This document shows, one piece after another, positions 8,487 to 17,519 of a stretch of DNA of 33,147 bases. The stretch lies in assembly GCF_900107175.1 (NCBI RefSeq), contig NZ_FNOZ01000046.1:1-33147 (forward strand). Direction: 5' to 3'. The translations under genes were made by a program, and so were the position numbers. The stretch comes from Modestobacter sp. DSM 44400 (GTDB taxonomy: Bacteria > Actinomycetota > Actinomycetes > Mycobacteriales > Geodermatophilaceae). The stretch's first letter is position 1; every line of letters starts with the position of its first letter. Below the pieces are notes generated by a model that saw nothing but the letters and a program-made list of their open reading frames with translations, searched no databases and was not told the origin of the DNA.

Positions 8487-10397
8487 GTGTGGAATCGACG
8501 GGGTTCGTCTAGGGCCGCAGTGGCGGCCGGCGGGGTGCTGCTGCTGGTGGGGCCGGTGCTCTCGGGCTGCTCCAGCGACCCGGCCGACGAGGTGCGCGAC
8601 GCCGCGCAGACCTTCCTGGCCGACTGGACCTCCGGGAACACGAAGGGCGCCGCGGTCGGCACGACCGACGCCGCCGCGACCACCGCGCTGCTCGAGCAGA
8701 CCGCCACCGACCTGCCCGACGCGACGCTCAGGGCGAAGACCGGCGACGTGTCCGTGACCGACGAGGGCGCCACCGTCGCGTGGACGGCGAGCTGGGACCT
8801 CGCGGCCGCACCGGACTGGACCTACGATGCCACCCTGGAGCTCACCGACGGCGACGACGGCTGGAAGGTGGTGGCCGAGCCGACGATCGTGCACCCGCAG
8901 CTCGGCGCAGGGCAGCACCTGGAGCTGGCCCGGAGCCTCGCCGACCGGGCCCCGATCACCGACGCCGGCGGCGCCGCCCTCTTCACCCCGACCGAGGTGG
9001 TGAACGTGGGCGTCGACCCCGCGCAGGTCACCGACCTCCCGGCGCTCTCGGCGGGACTCTCGGCAGCCACCGGGGTCGCCGCCGGGCAGATCACGACCGA
9101 CGTCCAGGCCGCCCCGGCCGGGCAGTTCGTGCCGGTGATCACGTTGCGCCGGCCCGACTTCGAACGGATCCGCGCCCAGGTGTTCGACCTGCCCGGCGCG
9201 GTCTTTCCGACCGACACCCGGCTGCTGGCCCCCAGCTCCCGGTTCGCGACCGCGCTGCTCGGCCGGGTGGGGGCCGCGACGGCCGAGGTACTCGACCAGG
9301 CGAAGGACGCGGACGGAAAGGCCCGGTACGCCGCCGGCGACCAGCTGGGGCTCTCCGGCCTGCAGCGCGCCTACCAGGCGCAGCTGGCCGGCACCCCCGG
9401 CTTCAGCGTCTCGGTGGTCAGCGCCGACGAGAGCACCGGCGACACCGGGACCGTCGTCGGTTCGGTCGACCCCGTCGCCGGCATGCCGGTGCAGACGCCG
9501 CTGGTGCCCGCCCTGCAGAACGCCGCGGACGCCGCGGTCGCTGGCCAGCCCCTGGCCACCCATCTCGTGGTGGTGCGTCCCGGCACCGGCGAGGTGCTCG
9601 CGGTGAGTTCCAACGAGGCGGCGAACCCGGCGAACGCACTGTCGGGCCAGTTCCCACCCGGGTCGAGCATGAAGACGATGACGGCGACGGCACTGCTGTC
9701 GGCCGGCACGCTGACCCCCGACTCGCCGGTCGCCTGCCCGGGCACGACCGTCGTCGACGGCCGGGAGTTCGAGAACGAGGACCAGTTCCACCTGGGCACG
9801 GTGTCGTTCACCGAGGCGTTCGCGCAGTCGTGCAACACCACGTTCATCCAGCAGGCGGTGACCCTGCCCGCCGACGCGCTGTCCCAGGCCGCGGCCGCCT
9901 ACGGCGTCGGCAGCGACTGGCAGCTGCCGGTCGGCATCTTCAGCGGTGCGGTGCCCACGACGAGCACCGGGACCACCAAGGCGGCCGACGCGATCGGGCA
10001 GGGCGAGGTGCTGATGAGTCCCGCGCAGCTGGCTCTGGTCGCCGCCGGAATCGCCAGCGGCACCCCGGCCGCACCGGTCGAGGTGGAAGGCGCCGACCCG
10101 GCCGGTCCCGCGCCGGCCGGCCCCTCGCAGCAGGTGCTCGACGCGCTGCGGCCGATGATGCGCCAGGTGGTGCTCTCCGGGACGGCACGCGGCCTGGCCG
10201 ACCGCGGTGAGGTCTACGGCAAGACGGGCACCGCGGAGTTCGGCTCCAACACCCCGCCGGACTCCCACGGCTGGTTCATGGGCTACCAGCTGGGCGGCCC
10301 GCAGGGCGACATCGCCTTCGCCGTCCTGGTCGAGGCCGGGCAGAGCAGCTCGGTGGCGGTCGGCGTCGCCGACGCCTTCCTGGCCGCGCTGGGCTGA
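8487..10397 (+). CDS. Penicillin-binding lipoprotein with NTF2-like N-terminal domain (class B type transpeptidase)
   Basis: Predicted D,D-transpeptidase of 636 residues that crosslinks peptidoglycan outside the membrane. The N-terminus from GTG 8487 is a lipoprotein signal (GGVLLLVGPVLSGCSSD) with the lipidated Cys at residue 28. An NTF2-like/MecA_N-type domain follows (about 30-145), then a linker/dimerisation region, then the transpeptidase domain. Active-site motifs are S393-S-M-K396 (PPGSSMKTMTA), S448-C-N450 (AQSCNTTF) and K579-T-G (YGKTGTAEF), all in the right order. The M. tuberculosis counterpart at this locus is also a penicillin-binding lipoprotein. No glycosyltransferase domain is present. 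The start is not preceded by a strong Shine-Dalgarno sequence; GAAGCT 7 nt upstream could be a leaderless -10, which is speculative. Confidence 0.93.
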   Translation: MWNRRGSSRAAVAAGGVLLLVGPVLSGCSSDPADEVRDAAQTFLADWTSGNTKGAAVGTTDAAATTALLEQTATDLPDATLRAKTGDVSVTDEGATVAWTASWDLAAAPDWTYDATLELTDGDDGWKVVAEPTIVHPQLGAGQHLELARSLADRAPITDAGGAALFTPTEVVNVGVDPAQVTDLPALSAGLSAATGVAAGQITTDVQAAPAGQFVPVITLRRPDFERIRAQVFDLPGAVFPTDTRLLAPSSRFATALLGRVGAATAEVLDQAKDADGKARYAAGDQLGLSGLQRAYQAQLAGTPGFSVSVVSADESTGDTGTVVGSVDPVAGMPVQTPLVPALQNAADAAVAGQPLATHLVVVRPGTGEVLAVSSNEAANPANALSGQFPPGSSMKTMTATALLSAGTLTPDSPVACPGTTVVDGREFENEDQFHLGTVSFTEAFAQSCNTTFIQQAVTLPADALSQAAAAYGVGSDWQLPVGIFSGAVPTTSTGTTKAADAIGQGEVLMSPAQLALVAAGIASGTPAAPVEVEGADPAGPAPAGPSQQVLDALRPMMRQVVLSGTARGLADRGEVYGKTGTAEFGSNTPPDSHGWFMGYQLGGPQGDIAFAVLVEAGQSSSVAVGVADAFLAALG

Positions 10398-10500
10398 AGA
10401 AGGCCCCCTTCCTGGAGAAAGGCATCCCTCCTGGGTCCCCTCGCGAGCTCGGGGACGCCCTGGAGAGGGCCATCCGGAGCTCGGGACGCCCTTGAGGGGG
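10398..10500. repeat. Palindromic intergenic element A (possible bidirectional terminator)
   Basis: This fills the gap between the convergent PBP and DUF4439 genes. It contains the core CCCCTCGCGAGCTCGGGG (10437-10454) flanked by imperfect arms, giving a hairpin at about 10426-10469. Further C- and G-rich half-sites (AAGGCCCCCTT at 10400-10410; CCCTTGAGGGGG at its right end) could pair outside it. The core differs by one base from the element at 17534-17551. No T-tract follows, so a terminator role rests on stem strength and position only. Confidence 0.6.
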
Positions 10501-10510
10501 TCAGAAGCGC

Positions 10511-10990
10511 TCAGCTGTCGGGGAGGCCGGGGAACGCGCTGGTCACTGGCGTGCGGCCGGCGGCCGCACGCCAGGCGACGGCCCGCAGCTCGGTGGCGGT
10601 CAGCACGGCCACGCCGAGCTCGCGGGTGCTGCGCTCGCCGGCCTGGTCCAGCACCCAGGTCCACGCCCTGGCCACGCCGTCCTCCAGGGTGAGCGCCAGG
10701 ACGGCGGCGTCGACCGCGGAGAGCACCGGGAAGGGCAGCGTGTAGGCCGCCTGCGTCCCGACCGGGTCGACGCCGCGGGAGTCCAGCAGCTCGGTCACCT
10801 GGTCGCGGACGATGCGGTGGGCCTGCCGAGCGTCGTCCACCGGGCCGCGTTCGCCGACCGGCAGCGCCGCGCCCACCACGCCGTAGCCCCACCCCGCGGC
10901 GTGGGCCGCGGCCAGCGCGTCCTGCAGAGCGGCGTCCTCGGGCGCGGTCGGCGCCCTGCTGCCGGTCGGGGTGCTCTCGTCGTCAGCCAC
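10511..10990 (-). CDS. Ferritin-like DUF4439 domain protein
   Basis: The product is 159 residues from GTG at 10988-10990, preceded by AGGAGG at 7-nt spacing. It is alanine-rich and predicted all-helical, with segments such as EDAALQDALAAAHAAGWGYGVVGA, RQAHRIVRDQVTELLDSRG and VDAAVLALTLEDGVARAWTW. These match the ferritin-like DUF4439 family found upstream of rimP in actinobacteria, including Mycobacterium. No signal peptide is seen, so it is probably cytoplasmic. Metal ligands cannot be named with confidence. It lies 21 bp after the lipoprotein gene and is presumably in the same transcript. Confidence 0.8.
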   Translation of the reverse strand: MADDESTPTGSRAPTAPEDAALQDALAAAHAAGWGYGVVGAALPVGERGPVDDARQAHRIVRDQVTELLDSRGVDPVGTQAAYTLPFPVLSAVDAAVLALTLEDGVARAWTWVLDQAGERSTRELGVAVLTATELRAVAWRAAAGRTPVTSAFPGLPDS

Positions 10991-11011
10991 GGGTGGGCCT
11001 CCTCCTGTCGC

Positions 11012-11530
11012 TCATGCCAGCTGCCCGTCCTGCCCGCGCAGCCCGGCGGCGATGCTGCCCAGCAGCGCCGCGCGGGCGCCGCTGAAGCCGGGACAGGCGG
11101 TGGCGTGCGCGTCGGCCGCACGGGACGCCTCGGTGCGCAGGTACCCCAGCGCGCCGGCTGGGTCCAGCGGTGGCGCAGCGGGCGAGATCGCGTCGGACGA
11201 GGTCGCGGCCGACGACGTGGACCCGACGCCGGGCGCCGCCGCCCGGAGCCGCTCGAGCTGCTGGCGGGCCTGATCGGCCTGCTCGGCGGCCGCGGCGGCG
11301 AGCTCGGGAAAGGCGGCGAACGCGCGGTCGAAGGCGGCGACCAGCGCCGTCTGCACGTCGAACTGGGCGGCGAGCTGGTCGATCTGGGCCTCGGTGACCG
11401 CGTCGGCGGTGTCGCCGGTCTCGGCGGTGCACCCGACGGCGACCACGACGGTCCCGGCCAGGGTGGCGACGAGCAACGTGCGCCGGGAGAAGGTGCCGGC
11501 CGCAACGGTACGACGTGAGGAGTCGGACAT
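11012..11530 (-). CDS. Putative Tat-exported lipoprotein with a DUF4439-like helical domain
   Basis: The product is 172 residues from ATG at 11528-11530; an ATG 9 bases upstream is also possible. The N-terminus has a twin-arginine motif (FSRRTLLVATL) before a hydrophobic stretch that ends in a lipobox-like VVAVGC, suggesting Tat export followed by lipidation at that Cys. The rest is helical and alanine-rich (AAQFDVQTALVAAFDRAFAAF; AEQADQARQQLERLRAAAPG) with a Ser/Thr-rich linker in the middle and a conserved-looking end (DAHATACPGFSGARAALLGS). It pairs with the cytoplasmic DUF4439 gene downstream and is divergent from rimP. Function is unknown; a ferritin-like fold is inferred. Confidence 0.75.
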   Translation of the reverse strand: MSDSSRRTVAAGTFSRRTLLVATLAGTVVVAVGCTAETGDTADAVTEAQIDQLAAQFDVQTALVAAFDRAFAAFPELAAAAAEQADQARQQLERLRAAAPGVGSTSSAATSSDAISPAAPPLDPAGALGYLRTEASRAADAHATACPGFSGARAALLGSIAAGLRGQDGQLA

Positions 11531-11627
11531 CACCTCCATCCTCGCAGCCCCGGCCGCTCCTGGCCCTCGAACGCACCGGTGCGGTGGCCTGCTCCTGCGC
11601 GGGCGCTCGACCCGGAGCTGGGGGCGG

Positions 11628-11633
11628 TAGCCT
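11628..11633 (+). promoter_or_regulatory. Candidate -10 element of the rimP-nusA transcript
   Basis: TAGCCT in the context GGGCGGTAGCCTGG fits the actinobacterial -10 pattern TAnnnT and recurs before rpsO. TCGACC at 11607-11612 is a weak -35 candidate at only 15 bp. It lies in the 241-bp divergent gap between the lipoprotein gene and rimP and would give a leader of about 130 nt. I see no other strong element there, only a small CGGTG/CACCG hairpin around 11720-11735. Confidence 0.4.
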
Positions 11634-11771
11634 GGACGTTCCTGCGCAGCACGCCGCCGGTCCGACCTCCCCGGTCGGCCGATCGTCGGGTCCTGCGGCG
11701 GCCGGGACGGTCCGGGCAACCGGTGCAGCACCGACAACAGCAGAACGACGACAGCGAGGAGGAGGCAGCCG

Positions 11772-12455
11772 GTGTCCGCACGAGATGCATCCGCCGCCCA
11801 CCACCCCGCAGACCGGACCACCGCGCGGCTGACCGCGTCGGTCGAGCCGGCCGTGACGGCCGCGGGGTACGACCTGGAGGAACTGGTGGTCCGGGCGGCC
11901 GGTCAGCGGTCCGTCGTCCGGGTGGTCGTCGACCGCGACGCCGGGGTCAGCCTGAACGACGTCGCCGAGCTCAGCCGGGCCGTCTCCGAGGTGCTCGACG
12001 CCGACGGCGACGACATGGGTCGCTCGCCCTACGTGCTGGAGGTCACCAGCCCCGGCGTGGACCGGCCACTGACCCTGCCCCGGCACTGGCGGCGCAACGC
12101 CGGCCGACTGGTCACCGTGGCGGTGGGCCCCGAGCGGGACCGCGAGCAGGTGACCGCGCGCCTCCTACGGGTCACCGATGAGGGCGTCGTCCTCGCGGTG
12201 GAGAAGGGCGGGGCCAAGAAGGGCCAGGTGCGCCGGACGGTCGGGGAGCGGACCGTGGCCTGGGCCGAGCTGGGGGAGGGGCGAGTGCAGGTCGAGTTCA
12301 CCCGGCCGCCCGGGCACCGCGACGCCGCCCTGGTCGCCACCGTCCCCGAGGGCGAAGGTGCCGACGACGACGAGATCGACGACGAGGTCGACGACGAGGT
12401 CGACGACGACCTGAACGACGAGCACGACCCGTCCGGGTCCGGAGGAGCACAGTGA
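11772..12455 (+). CDS. rimP: Ribosome maturation factor RimP
   Basis: Needed for 30S subunit assembly. The product is 227 residues from GTG at 11772 after an extended GAGGAGGAGG Shine-Dalgarno sequence. The N-terminal alpha/beta domain includes [12 protein letters not shown] and [29 protein letters not shown], followed by [14 protein letters not shown], the family signature, and an SH3-like C-terminal domain (about 95-180). Unlike E. coli RimP (about 150 residues) it ends in a strongly acidic tail ([20 protein letters not shown]) encoded by near-repeats of GACGACGAG. The stop overlaps the nusA GTG by 4 bp, so the two are coupled. Confidence 0.95.
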   Translation: MSARDASAAHHPADRTTARLTASVEPAVTAAGYDLEELVVRAAGQRSVVRVVVDRDAGVSLNDVAELSRAVSEVLDADGDDMGRSPYVLEVTSPGVDRPLTLPRHWRRNAGRLVTVAVGPERDREQVTARLLRVTDEGVVLAVEKGGAKKGQVRRTVGERTVAWAELGEGRVQVEFTRPPGHRDAALVATVPEGEGADDDEIDDEVDDEVDDDLNDEHDPSGSGGAQ

Positions 12456-13567
12456 ACATCGACGTGACCGCCCTGAAGGCGGTCGAGCGGGAGAAGGGCA
12501 TCCCGGCGGACACCGTCCTGCTGGCGATCGAGACCGCCCTGGTGACCGCCTACCGGCACGCCGAGGGTGCCGCGCCGCACGTGCGCGTGCACGTGGACCG
12601 CAAGAGCGGCGAGGTCGCCGTGCTCGCCCAGGAGCTCGGTCCCGACGGTGAGGTCGTCAACGAGTGGGACGACACCCCCAGCGACTTCGGCCGGATCGCG
12701 GCCAGCACCGCCAAGCAGGTGATCGTCCAGCGGCTGCGCGACGCCGAGCACGAGCAGACCTTCGGCCAGTACGCGGGCAAGGAGGGCGACATCGTCAGCG
12801 GGGTCGTGCAAGCCCACGACCGCCGCAACCACCAGGGCATGGTGCTGGTCGACATCGGCAGGGTCGAGGCGACCCTGCCCCCGACCGAGCAGGTGCCCGG
12901 CGAGTCCCATCCGCACGGCAGCCGGGTGAAGGCCTACGTCGTCTCCGTGGCGCGCACCTTCCGCGGCCCGCAGGTCACCCTGTCGCGGACGCACCCGAAC
13001 CTGGTCCGCAAGCTGTTCGCGCTGGAGGCCCCCGAGGTCGCCGACGGCAGCGTGGAGATCGTCGCCGTCGCCCGCGAGGCCGGTCACCGGTCCAAGATCG
13101 CCGTCCGGACGACGGTGCCCGGCCTGAACGCCAAGGGCGCCTGTATCGGCCCGATGGGCCAGCGGGTGCGCAACGTGATGAGCGAGCTGAACGGCGAGAA
13201 GATCGACATCGTCGACTGGTCCGACGACGATGCCACCTTCGTGGCCTCTGCACTGTCCCCGGCGCGGGTGACCAGCGCCCGGGTCGTCGATCCGACGGCC
13301 CGCGCCGTCCAGGTCGTCGTCCCCGATTACCAGCTGTCGCTGGCGATCGGCAAGGAGGGGCAGAACGCCCGCCTGGCGGCCCGGTTGACCGGGTGCCGGA
13401 TCGACATCCGCAGCGACACCGCCCCCGAGGGCACTGACGGTCCGGTCTCCCCGGGGGTCGGTCGGGCGCCGCTGCGGTCCGGGGCGCGCACCCCGGCGCG
13501 GCCACCGCAGGGGGCCGGCCGCCCGCCCGTACGCCGGGCGGAACATCCGGCACCCCCGGCGCGCTAG
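12452..13567 (+). CDS. nusA: Transcription termination/antitermination factor NusA
   Basis: RNA polymerase-binding factor acting in pausing, termination and rRNA antitermination. The product is 371 residues from GTG at 12452 with GGAGGAG upstream. The N-terminal RNAP-binding domain starts [16 protein letters not shown], then comes an S1 domain (about 110-180, [20 protein letters not shown]), then two KH domains with GPMG at 233-236 and GKEG at 300-303. Like other actinobacterial NusA it lacks the C-terminal acidic repeats of E. coli; it ends instead in a Pro/Arg-rich tail of about 50 residues. The stop TAG (13565-13567) lies inside a putative -10 box for ylxR. Confidence 0.96.
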   Translation: MNIDVTALKAVEREKGIPADTVLLAIETALVTAYRHAEGAAPHVRVHVDRKSGEVAVLAQELGPDGEVVNEWDDTPSDFGRIAASTAKQVIVQRLRDAEHEQTFGQYAGKEGDIVSGVVQAHDRRNHQGMVLVDIGRVEATLPPTEQVPGESHPHGSRVKAYVVSVARTFRGPQVTLSRTHPNLVRKLFALEAPEVADGSVEIVAVAREAGHRSKIAVRTTVPGLNAKGACIGPMGQRVRNVMSELNGEKIDIVDWSDDDATFVASALSPARVTSARVVDPTARAVQVVVPDYQLSLAIGKEGQNARLAARLTGCRIDIRSDTAPEGTDGPVSPGVGRAPLRSGARTPARPPQGAGRPPVRRAEHPAPPAR

Positions 13568-13569
13568 AC
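13564..13569 (+). promoter_or_regulatory. Possible -10 box for a leaderless ylxR-infB transcript
   Basis: TAGACT ends 6 nt before the ylxR ATG (13576), the spacing expected when transcription starts at the A of the start codon, a common arrangement in actinobacteria. There is no Shine-Dalgarno sequence before ylxR, which agrees. The box overlaps the nusA stop. No convincing -35 is seen at 17-18 bp. Confidence 0.45.
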
Positions 13570-13575
13570 TCGTCG

Positions 13576-13971
13576 ATGGCCGACTCGTCGATCCCGGTCC
13601 GCACCTGTGTGGGGTGCCGGGGGCGCGCTCAGGTCACCGAGCTGTTGCGTGTCGTCGTCCGCGACGGGGGGCTGACCCCCGATCCGCGGCGGCGGCTCCC
13701 CGGCCGGGGTGCGTCCCTGCACCCCACCGTGGAGTGCCTGCAGGCAGCAGTCCGGCGTCGGGCCTTCCCGCGTGCGCTGCGCTGCAGCACACCGCTGGAG
13801 GCCGGTCCGCTCGAGAGCCACGTTCGCAGGTCGGTTCCCGACACAGCGGGCCGGCCCCCGGCGGGCGCACGAGCGGCGAAGGCAGCACCACAGTCGGACC
13901 GGCAACCGGCCGGTCCGCACGTCGAGAGCAGGACGTCCTCGGATGAGCCACCTGTGAAGTCGTCACGATGA
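13576..13971 (+). CDS. ylxR: YlxR family (DUF448) RNA-binding protein
   Basis: The product is 131 residues from ATG at 13576. The N-terminal 85 residues are the YlxR domain: IPVRTCVGCRGRAQ is the family signature, followed by DPRRRLPGRGASLHP and the helix VECLQAAVRRRAFPRAL. YlxR proteins bind RNA and are encoded between nusA and infB in many bacteria, as here. The C-terminal 45 residues are a disordered-looking extension. It is 8 bp from nusA and has no Shine-Dalgarno sequence. Confidence 0.92.
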   Translation: MADSSIPVRTCVGCRGRAQVTELLRVVVRDGGLTPDPRRRLPGRGASLHPTVECLQAAVRRRAFPRALRCSTPLEAGPLESHVRRSVPDTAGRPPAGARAAKAAPQSDRQPAGPHVESRTSSDEPPVKSSR

Positions 13972-14032
13972 CCATGTACCACTGACTTAGGGGTCGAGCG
14001 GGCCAGCCGCCGGCCTCACCAAGAGGAGACCC

Positions 14033-17000
14033 GTGCCAGGCAAGGCCCGCGTACACGAGCTCGCAAAAGAGCTCGGCATCGACAGCAAGACAGTGCTCGC
14101 CAAGCTCAAGGAGCAGGGCGAGTTCGTGAAGTCCGCGTCCTCCACCGTCGAGGCCCCCGTGGCCCGGCGGCTCCGTGAGGCGTACCCCGGCGGGAGCAGT
14201 TCCGGCAGTGCGCCCCGTCCCGGTCCCCGGCCGTCGGCCCCCGTCCCGCAGCCGGCCGCCCCGGTCGCCGCGACTCCGGTCGCGCCGTCCCCGGTCGCCC
14301 AGACGCCGGTCGCCGCGGCGCCCGCGGCTCCGGAGACTCCGTCGGTGGCTTCCTCGCCCGATCGTCCAGCCGCACCGGGCCCGCGCCCGGGGCCGCGTCC
14401 GGCCACCCCGGCACCGGCCCCCGCCGTCCAGGAGCCGGCTGCCCAGCAGCCGGTTGTGCAGCAGCCGGCGGCCAGCGCGCCTGTCCAGCAGCCCGCGGCC
14501 CCGGCTCAGCCGGGTCCGCGTGCGGTCGGGCCGCGTCCGGCCGGGGGCACCGCCCCCGGTGCTCCGCGTCCGGCTGGTTCCGGTCCGCGTCCCGGCCCCC
14601 GGCCGGCGCCGCGTCCGGGCAACAACCCCTTCAGCAGTGCCCCGCGTCCGGCCGCGCCGGGCCGCCCGGTTGCTCCCGGTCAGGGCGCTCCCGGTCAGGG
14701 CGCTCCCGGTCAGGGCGCTCCCGGTCAGGGCGCTCCCGGTCAGGGTGCGCCTGGCCAGGGCGGTCCCCGTCCCGGCCCGGGTGCCGGTGGATCTCGTCCG
14801 GCGTCCGGGCCCGGTGGACCTCGTCCGGCGTCCGGGCCCGGTGGACCTCGTCCCGCGTCCGGCCCCGGTGGACCTCGTCCTGCCGCCGGTCCGGGTGGGC
14901 CCCGGCCCAACCCGGGGATGATGCCGCAGCGACCGAGCCCGGGCATGATGCCCGGCCGTCCGTCCGGCCCCGGCGGTCGTCCCGGCGGCGCCCCGGCCGG
15001 CCGTGGCCGGCCAGGCGGTGCCCCCGGTGGCGGCGGCGGCGGCTTCCGTCCCGGCGGCGGTGGCCCTGGCGGCCCCGGTGGTGGTGGCGGTGCTCCGACT
15101 GGCGGCTTCCGCCCCGGTGGCGGCGGTGGCGGCCGCGGTCGTGGCCGCGGTGGTTCCGGTGCCGGCACGGCGGGTGCCTTCGGGCGTCCGGGTGGCCGCG
15201 GGCCGGTTCGTGGGCGCAAGAGCAAGAAGCAGCGGCGTCAGGAGTTCGACTCCATGGCGGCGCCCAGCATGGGCGGCGTCAGCCTGCCGCGTGGCAACGG
15301 GCAGACCGTCCGGTTGCCGCGGGGTGCCTCGCTGACCGACCTGGCCGAGCGGATCAACGCCCAGCCGGCCGCGCTGGTCACCGCCCTGTTCCACCTGGGC
15401 GAGATGGTCACCGCGACGCAGTCGGTCAACGACGAGACGCTGCAGCTGCTCGGTGCCGAGATCGACTGGGTCATCCAGGTGGTCAGCCCCGAGGACGAGG
15501 ACCGCGAGCTGCTCGAGACCTTCGACCTCACCTTCGGTGACGAAGAGGGCGACGAGGAGGACTGGCACATCCGTCCGCCGGTGGTGACCGTCATGGGTCA
15601 CGTCGACCACGGCAAGACCAAGCTGCTGGATGCCCTGCGCCACACCAACGTGGTGGCGAAGGAGGCCGGTGGCATCACCCAGCACATCGGCGCCTATCAG
15701 ATCGTCACCGAGCTCGAGCACAACGAGCGGCCGATCACCTTCATCGACACCCCGGGTCACGAGTCGTTCACCGCGATGCGTGCCCGTGGCGCCAAGGTGA
15801 CCGACATCGTGGTGCTGGTCGTGGCCGCCGACGACGGCGTCATGCCGCAGACGGTCGAGGCGCTCAACCACGCCCAGGCCGCCGCGGTGCCGATCGTGGT
15901 CGCGGTCAACAAGATCGACAAGGAGGGGGCCAACCCCGCCAAGATCCGTCAGCAGCTCACCGAGTACGGCCTGGTCGCCGAGGAGTACGGCGGCGACACG
16001 ATGTTCGTCGACGTCTCGGCGACCACCCGTCAGGGCCTGGACGAGCTGTTGACGGCGATCCTGCTGACCGCGGACGCCTCGCTGGACCTGCGCGCGAACA
16101 CCGAGCAGGACCCGCAGGGCGTGGTCATCGAGGGCAAGCTGGACAAGGGCCGCGGCCCCGTCGCCACGGTGCTGGTCCAGCGCGGCACCCTGCGCCAGGG
16201 CGACTCGATCGTGGCCGGCGACGCCTACGGGCGAGTCCGGTCGCTGCTCGACGAGCACGGCAACAAGCTCAAGGAAGCCCTGCCGGCCCGTCCGGTGCAG
16301 GTTGTCGGCCTCACCTCGGTGCCGCGGGCCGGTGACACCTTCCTCGTCGTCGAGGAGGACCGCATCGCCCGGCAGATCGCCGATCGCCGCCAGGCCCGCA
16401 TCCGCAACGCGCAGAACGCCACCATGCGGAAGCGGATCAGCCTGGAGGACCTCGACGCTGCGCTGCGCGAGACCCGTCAGCTCAACCTGATCATCAAGGG
16501 CGACAACTCAGGCACCGTCGAGGCGCTCGAAGAGGCGCTGATGAAGATCGAGGTGAGCGACGACATCGCGCTGCGGGTCATCCACCGCGGCGTCGGTGGC
16601 ATCACCAAGAGCGACATCGACCTGGCGCTGGCCGACGACGTCATCGTCCTGGGCTTCAACGTCCGGGCCGAGGGTCAGGCCACCGAGCTGGCTGCCCGTG
16701 AAGGGGTGGACGTCCGGTACTACACGGTCATCTACCAGGCCATCGAGGAGATCGAGGCCGCCCTCAAGGGGATGCTCAAGCCGGTCTACGAAGAGGTCCA
16801 GCTCGGCACGGCGGAGGTCCGCGAGGTCTTCCGGGTGCCGAAGATCGGCAACGTCGCCGGTTCGCTGGTCCGCAGCGGCACGATCGTGCGCAACTCCAAG
16901 GCGCGGTTGATCCGTGACGGTGCCGTGGTCGCCGACAACCTGACGGTGGAGTCCCTCCGCCGGTTCAAGGACGACGCGACCGAGGTCCGCGAGGGTTACG

Positions 17001-17089
17001 AGTGCGGCATCGGACTGGGGTCGTTCAACGACATCAAGCCCGAGGACGTCATCCAGACCTTCGAGCTGCGGGAGAAGCCGCGCGAATAA
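14033..17089 (+). CDS. infB: Translation initiation factor IF-2
   Basis: GTPase that brings fMet-tRNA to the 30S subunit. The product is 1018 residues from GTG at 14033 with AGAGGAG upstream. The N-terminal IF2 subdomain ([20 protein letters not shown]) is followed by a very long low-complexity Pro/Ala/Gly-rich region (about 45-390) with tandem repeats. A second helical IF2_N domain (about 420-500) precedes the G domain: GHVDHGKT at 522-529, DTPGHE, then NKID and the usual domain II, III and IV order to EVIQ-type tail motifs. The long disordered segment is typical of high-GC actinobacterial IF-2. It is transcribed after rimP, nusA and ylxR. Confidence 0.97.
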   Translation: MPGKARVHELAKELGIDSKTVLAKLKEQGEFVKSASSTVEAPVARRLREAYPGGSSSGSAPRPGPRPSAPVPQPAAPVAATPVAPSPVAQTPVAAAPAAPETPSVASSPDRPAAPGPRPGPRPATPAPAPAVQEPAAQQPVVQQPAASAPVQQPAAPAQPGPRAVGPRPAGGTAPGAPRPAGSGPRPGPRPAPRPGNNPFSSAPRPAAPGRPVAPGQGAPGQGAPGQGAPGQGAPGQGAPGQGGPRPGPGAGGSRPASGPGGPRPASGPGGPRPASGPGGPRPAAGPGGPRPNPGMMPQRPSPGMMPGRPSGPGGRPGGAPAGRGRPGGAPGGGGGGFRPGGGGPGGPGGGGGAPTGGFRPGGGGGGRGRGRGGSGAGTAGAFGRPGGRGPVRGRKSKKQRRQEFDSMAAPSMGGVSLPRGNGQTVRLPRGASLTDLAERINAQPAALVTALFHLGEMVTATQSVNDETLQLLGAEIDWVIQVVSPEDEDRELLETFDLTFGDEEGDEEDWHIRPPVVTVMGHVDHGKTKLLDALRHTNVVAKEAGGITQHIGAYQIVTELEHNERPITFIDTPGHESFTAMRARGAKVTDIVVLVVAADDGVMPQTVEALNHAQAAAVPIVVAVNKIDKEGANPAKIRQQLTEYGLVAEEYGGDTMFVDVSATTRQGLDELLTAILLTADASLDLRANTEQDPQGVVIEGKLDKGRGPVATVLVQRGTLRQGDSIVAGDAYGRVRSLLDEHGNKLKEALPARPVQVVGLTSVPRAGDTFLVVEEDRIARQIADRRQARIRNAQNATMRKRISLEDLDAALRETRQLNLIIKGDNSGTVEALEEALMKIEVSDDIALRVIHRGVGGITKSDIDLALADDVIVLGFNVRAEGQATELAAREGVDVRYYTVIYQAIEEIEAALKGMLKPVYEEVQLGTAEVREVFRVPKIGNVAGSLVRSGTIVRNSKARLIRDGAVVADNLTVESLRRFKDDATEVREGYECGIGLGSFNDIKPEDVIQTFELREKPRE
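14672..14900 (+). repeat. Tandem coding repeats in the IF-2 disordered region
   Basis: From 14672 to about 14760 a 15-bp unit (GCTCCCGGTCAGGGC and variants) repeats about six times and encodes GAPGQ. From about 14786 to 14900 a 27-bp unit repeats about four times and encodes [13 protein letters not shown] blocks. The units keep the reading frame. Such arrays are prone to length change between strains. Confidence 0.8.
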
Positions 17090-17097
17090 CGGAAGGA

Positions 17098-17148
17098 CCC
17101 CCTTGCCCCCCACCACTCGCAGCCTCGTGGCGGGGCCCTGCAAGGGGG
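17098..17148. terminator. Palindromic element B just after infB (strong hairpin)
   Basis: Starting 9 nt after the infB stop, CCCCCTTGC pairs perfectly with GCAAGGGGG at the other end. The inner arms CCCCACCAC and GTGGCGGGG pair with one G-U or mismatch, around the loop TCGCAGCCTC. It carries the same CTCGC-N3-CTCG core as elements A and C. No T-tract follows. Likely an intrinsic-type terminator or RNA-stability element; it would attenuate rather than separate infB from the following genes. Confidence 0.6.
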
Positions 17149-17151
17149 CCG

Positions 17152-17189
17152 GGAGCCGGTTCCGCACCGCTCGGTGCGGAACCGGCTCC
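17152..17189. repeat. Perfect 38-bp palindrome (18-bp arms, 2-nt centre) before DUF503
   Basis: GGAGCCGGTTCCGCACCG at 17152-17169 is followed by CT and then its exact reverse complement at 17172-17189. It ends 11 bases before the GGGAGGAG Shine-Dalgarno sequence of the next gene. As RNA it would form an almost continuous 17-18-bp hairpin. Confidence 0.85.
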
Positions 17190-17215
17190 GCCCGGTGGCA
17201 GGGAGGAGTGAGCCG

Positions 17216-17515
17216 GTGTTCACCGGGTCGCTGACCGCCGACCTGCTGCTGGGCGACGTCCACTCGCTCAAGGAGAAGCGCGCCGCCGTTCGGCCGATCG
17301 TGGCTGAGTTGCGGAAGCGCTTCGCCGTGGCGGCCGCCGAGGTCGGTGACCAGGACCTGCACCGCCGTGCGCAGGTCGGGGTCGCCACCGTGGCAGCCGA
17401 CGCGGCCCAGGTCACCGACGTGCTCGACGCGTGCGAGCGGTTGCTGGCCGAGCGGCCGGAGGTGACGCTGTTGTCGACGCACCGGCAGCTGCTGTCCGAC
17501 TCCGACGAATGTTGA
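17216..17515 (+). CDS. DUF503 family protein
   Basis: The product is 99 residues from GTG at 17216, with GGGAGGAG (17201-17208) at 7-nt spacing; the longer frame upstream runs through the palindrome and is not supported. It matches the DUF503 pattern closely: [20 protein letters not shown] near the start, then [23 protein letters not shown] and a final strand [11 protein letters not shown]. The family is small, widespread, and usually encoded between infB and rbfA. Function is unknown; context suggests ribosome biogenesis. Confidence 0.92.
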   Translation: MFTGSLTADLLLGDVHSLKEKRAAVRPIVAELRKRFAVAAAEVGDQDLHRRAQVGVATVAADAAQVTDVLDACERLLAERPEVTLLSTHRQLLSDSDEC

Positions 17516-17519
17516 AGGA

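Noticed and set aside
8373-10892. An 839-codon minus-strand open frame across the PBP gene
   Set aside because: Antisense to a PBP with all active-site motifs intact; its composition is low-complexity Arg/Gly-rich.
14672-14900. Regular short repeats that might look like a CRISPR array
   Set aside because: The units are contiguous without spacers, are multiples of 3 and encode GAPGQ and GGPRPASGP repeats in the IF-2 linker.
13634-16258. An 874-codon open frame on the minus strand across infB
   Set aside because: It is antisense to the intact IF-2 and ylxR genes. Long antisense frames are expected at this GC content, and its translation is repetitive Arg/Gly/Thr-rich with no domain.
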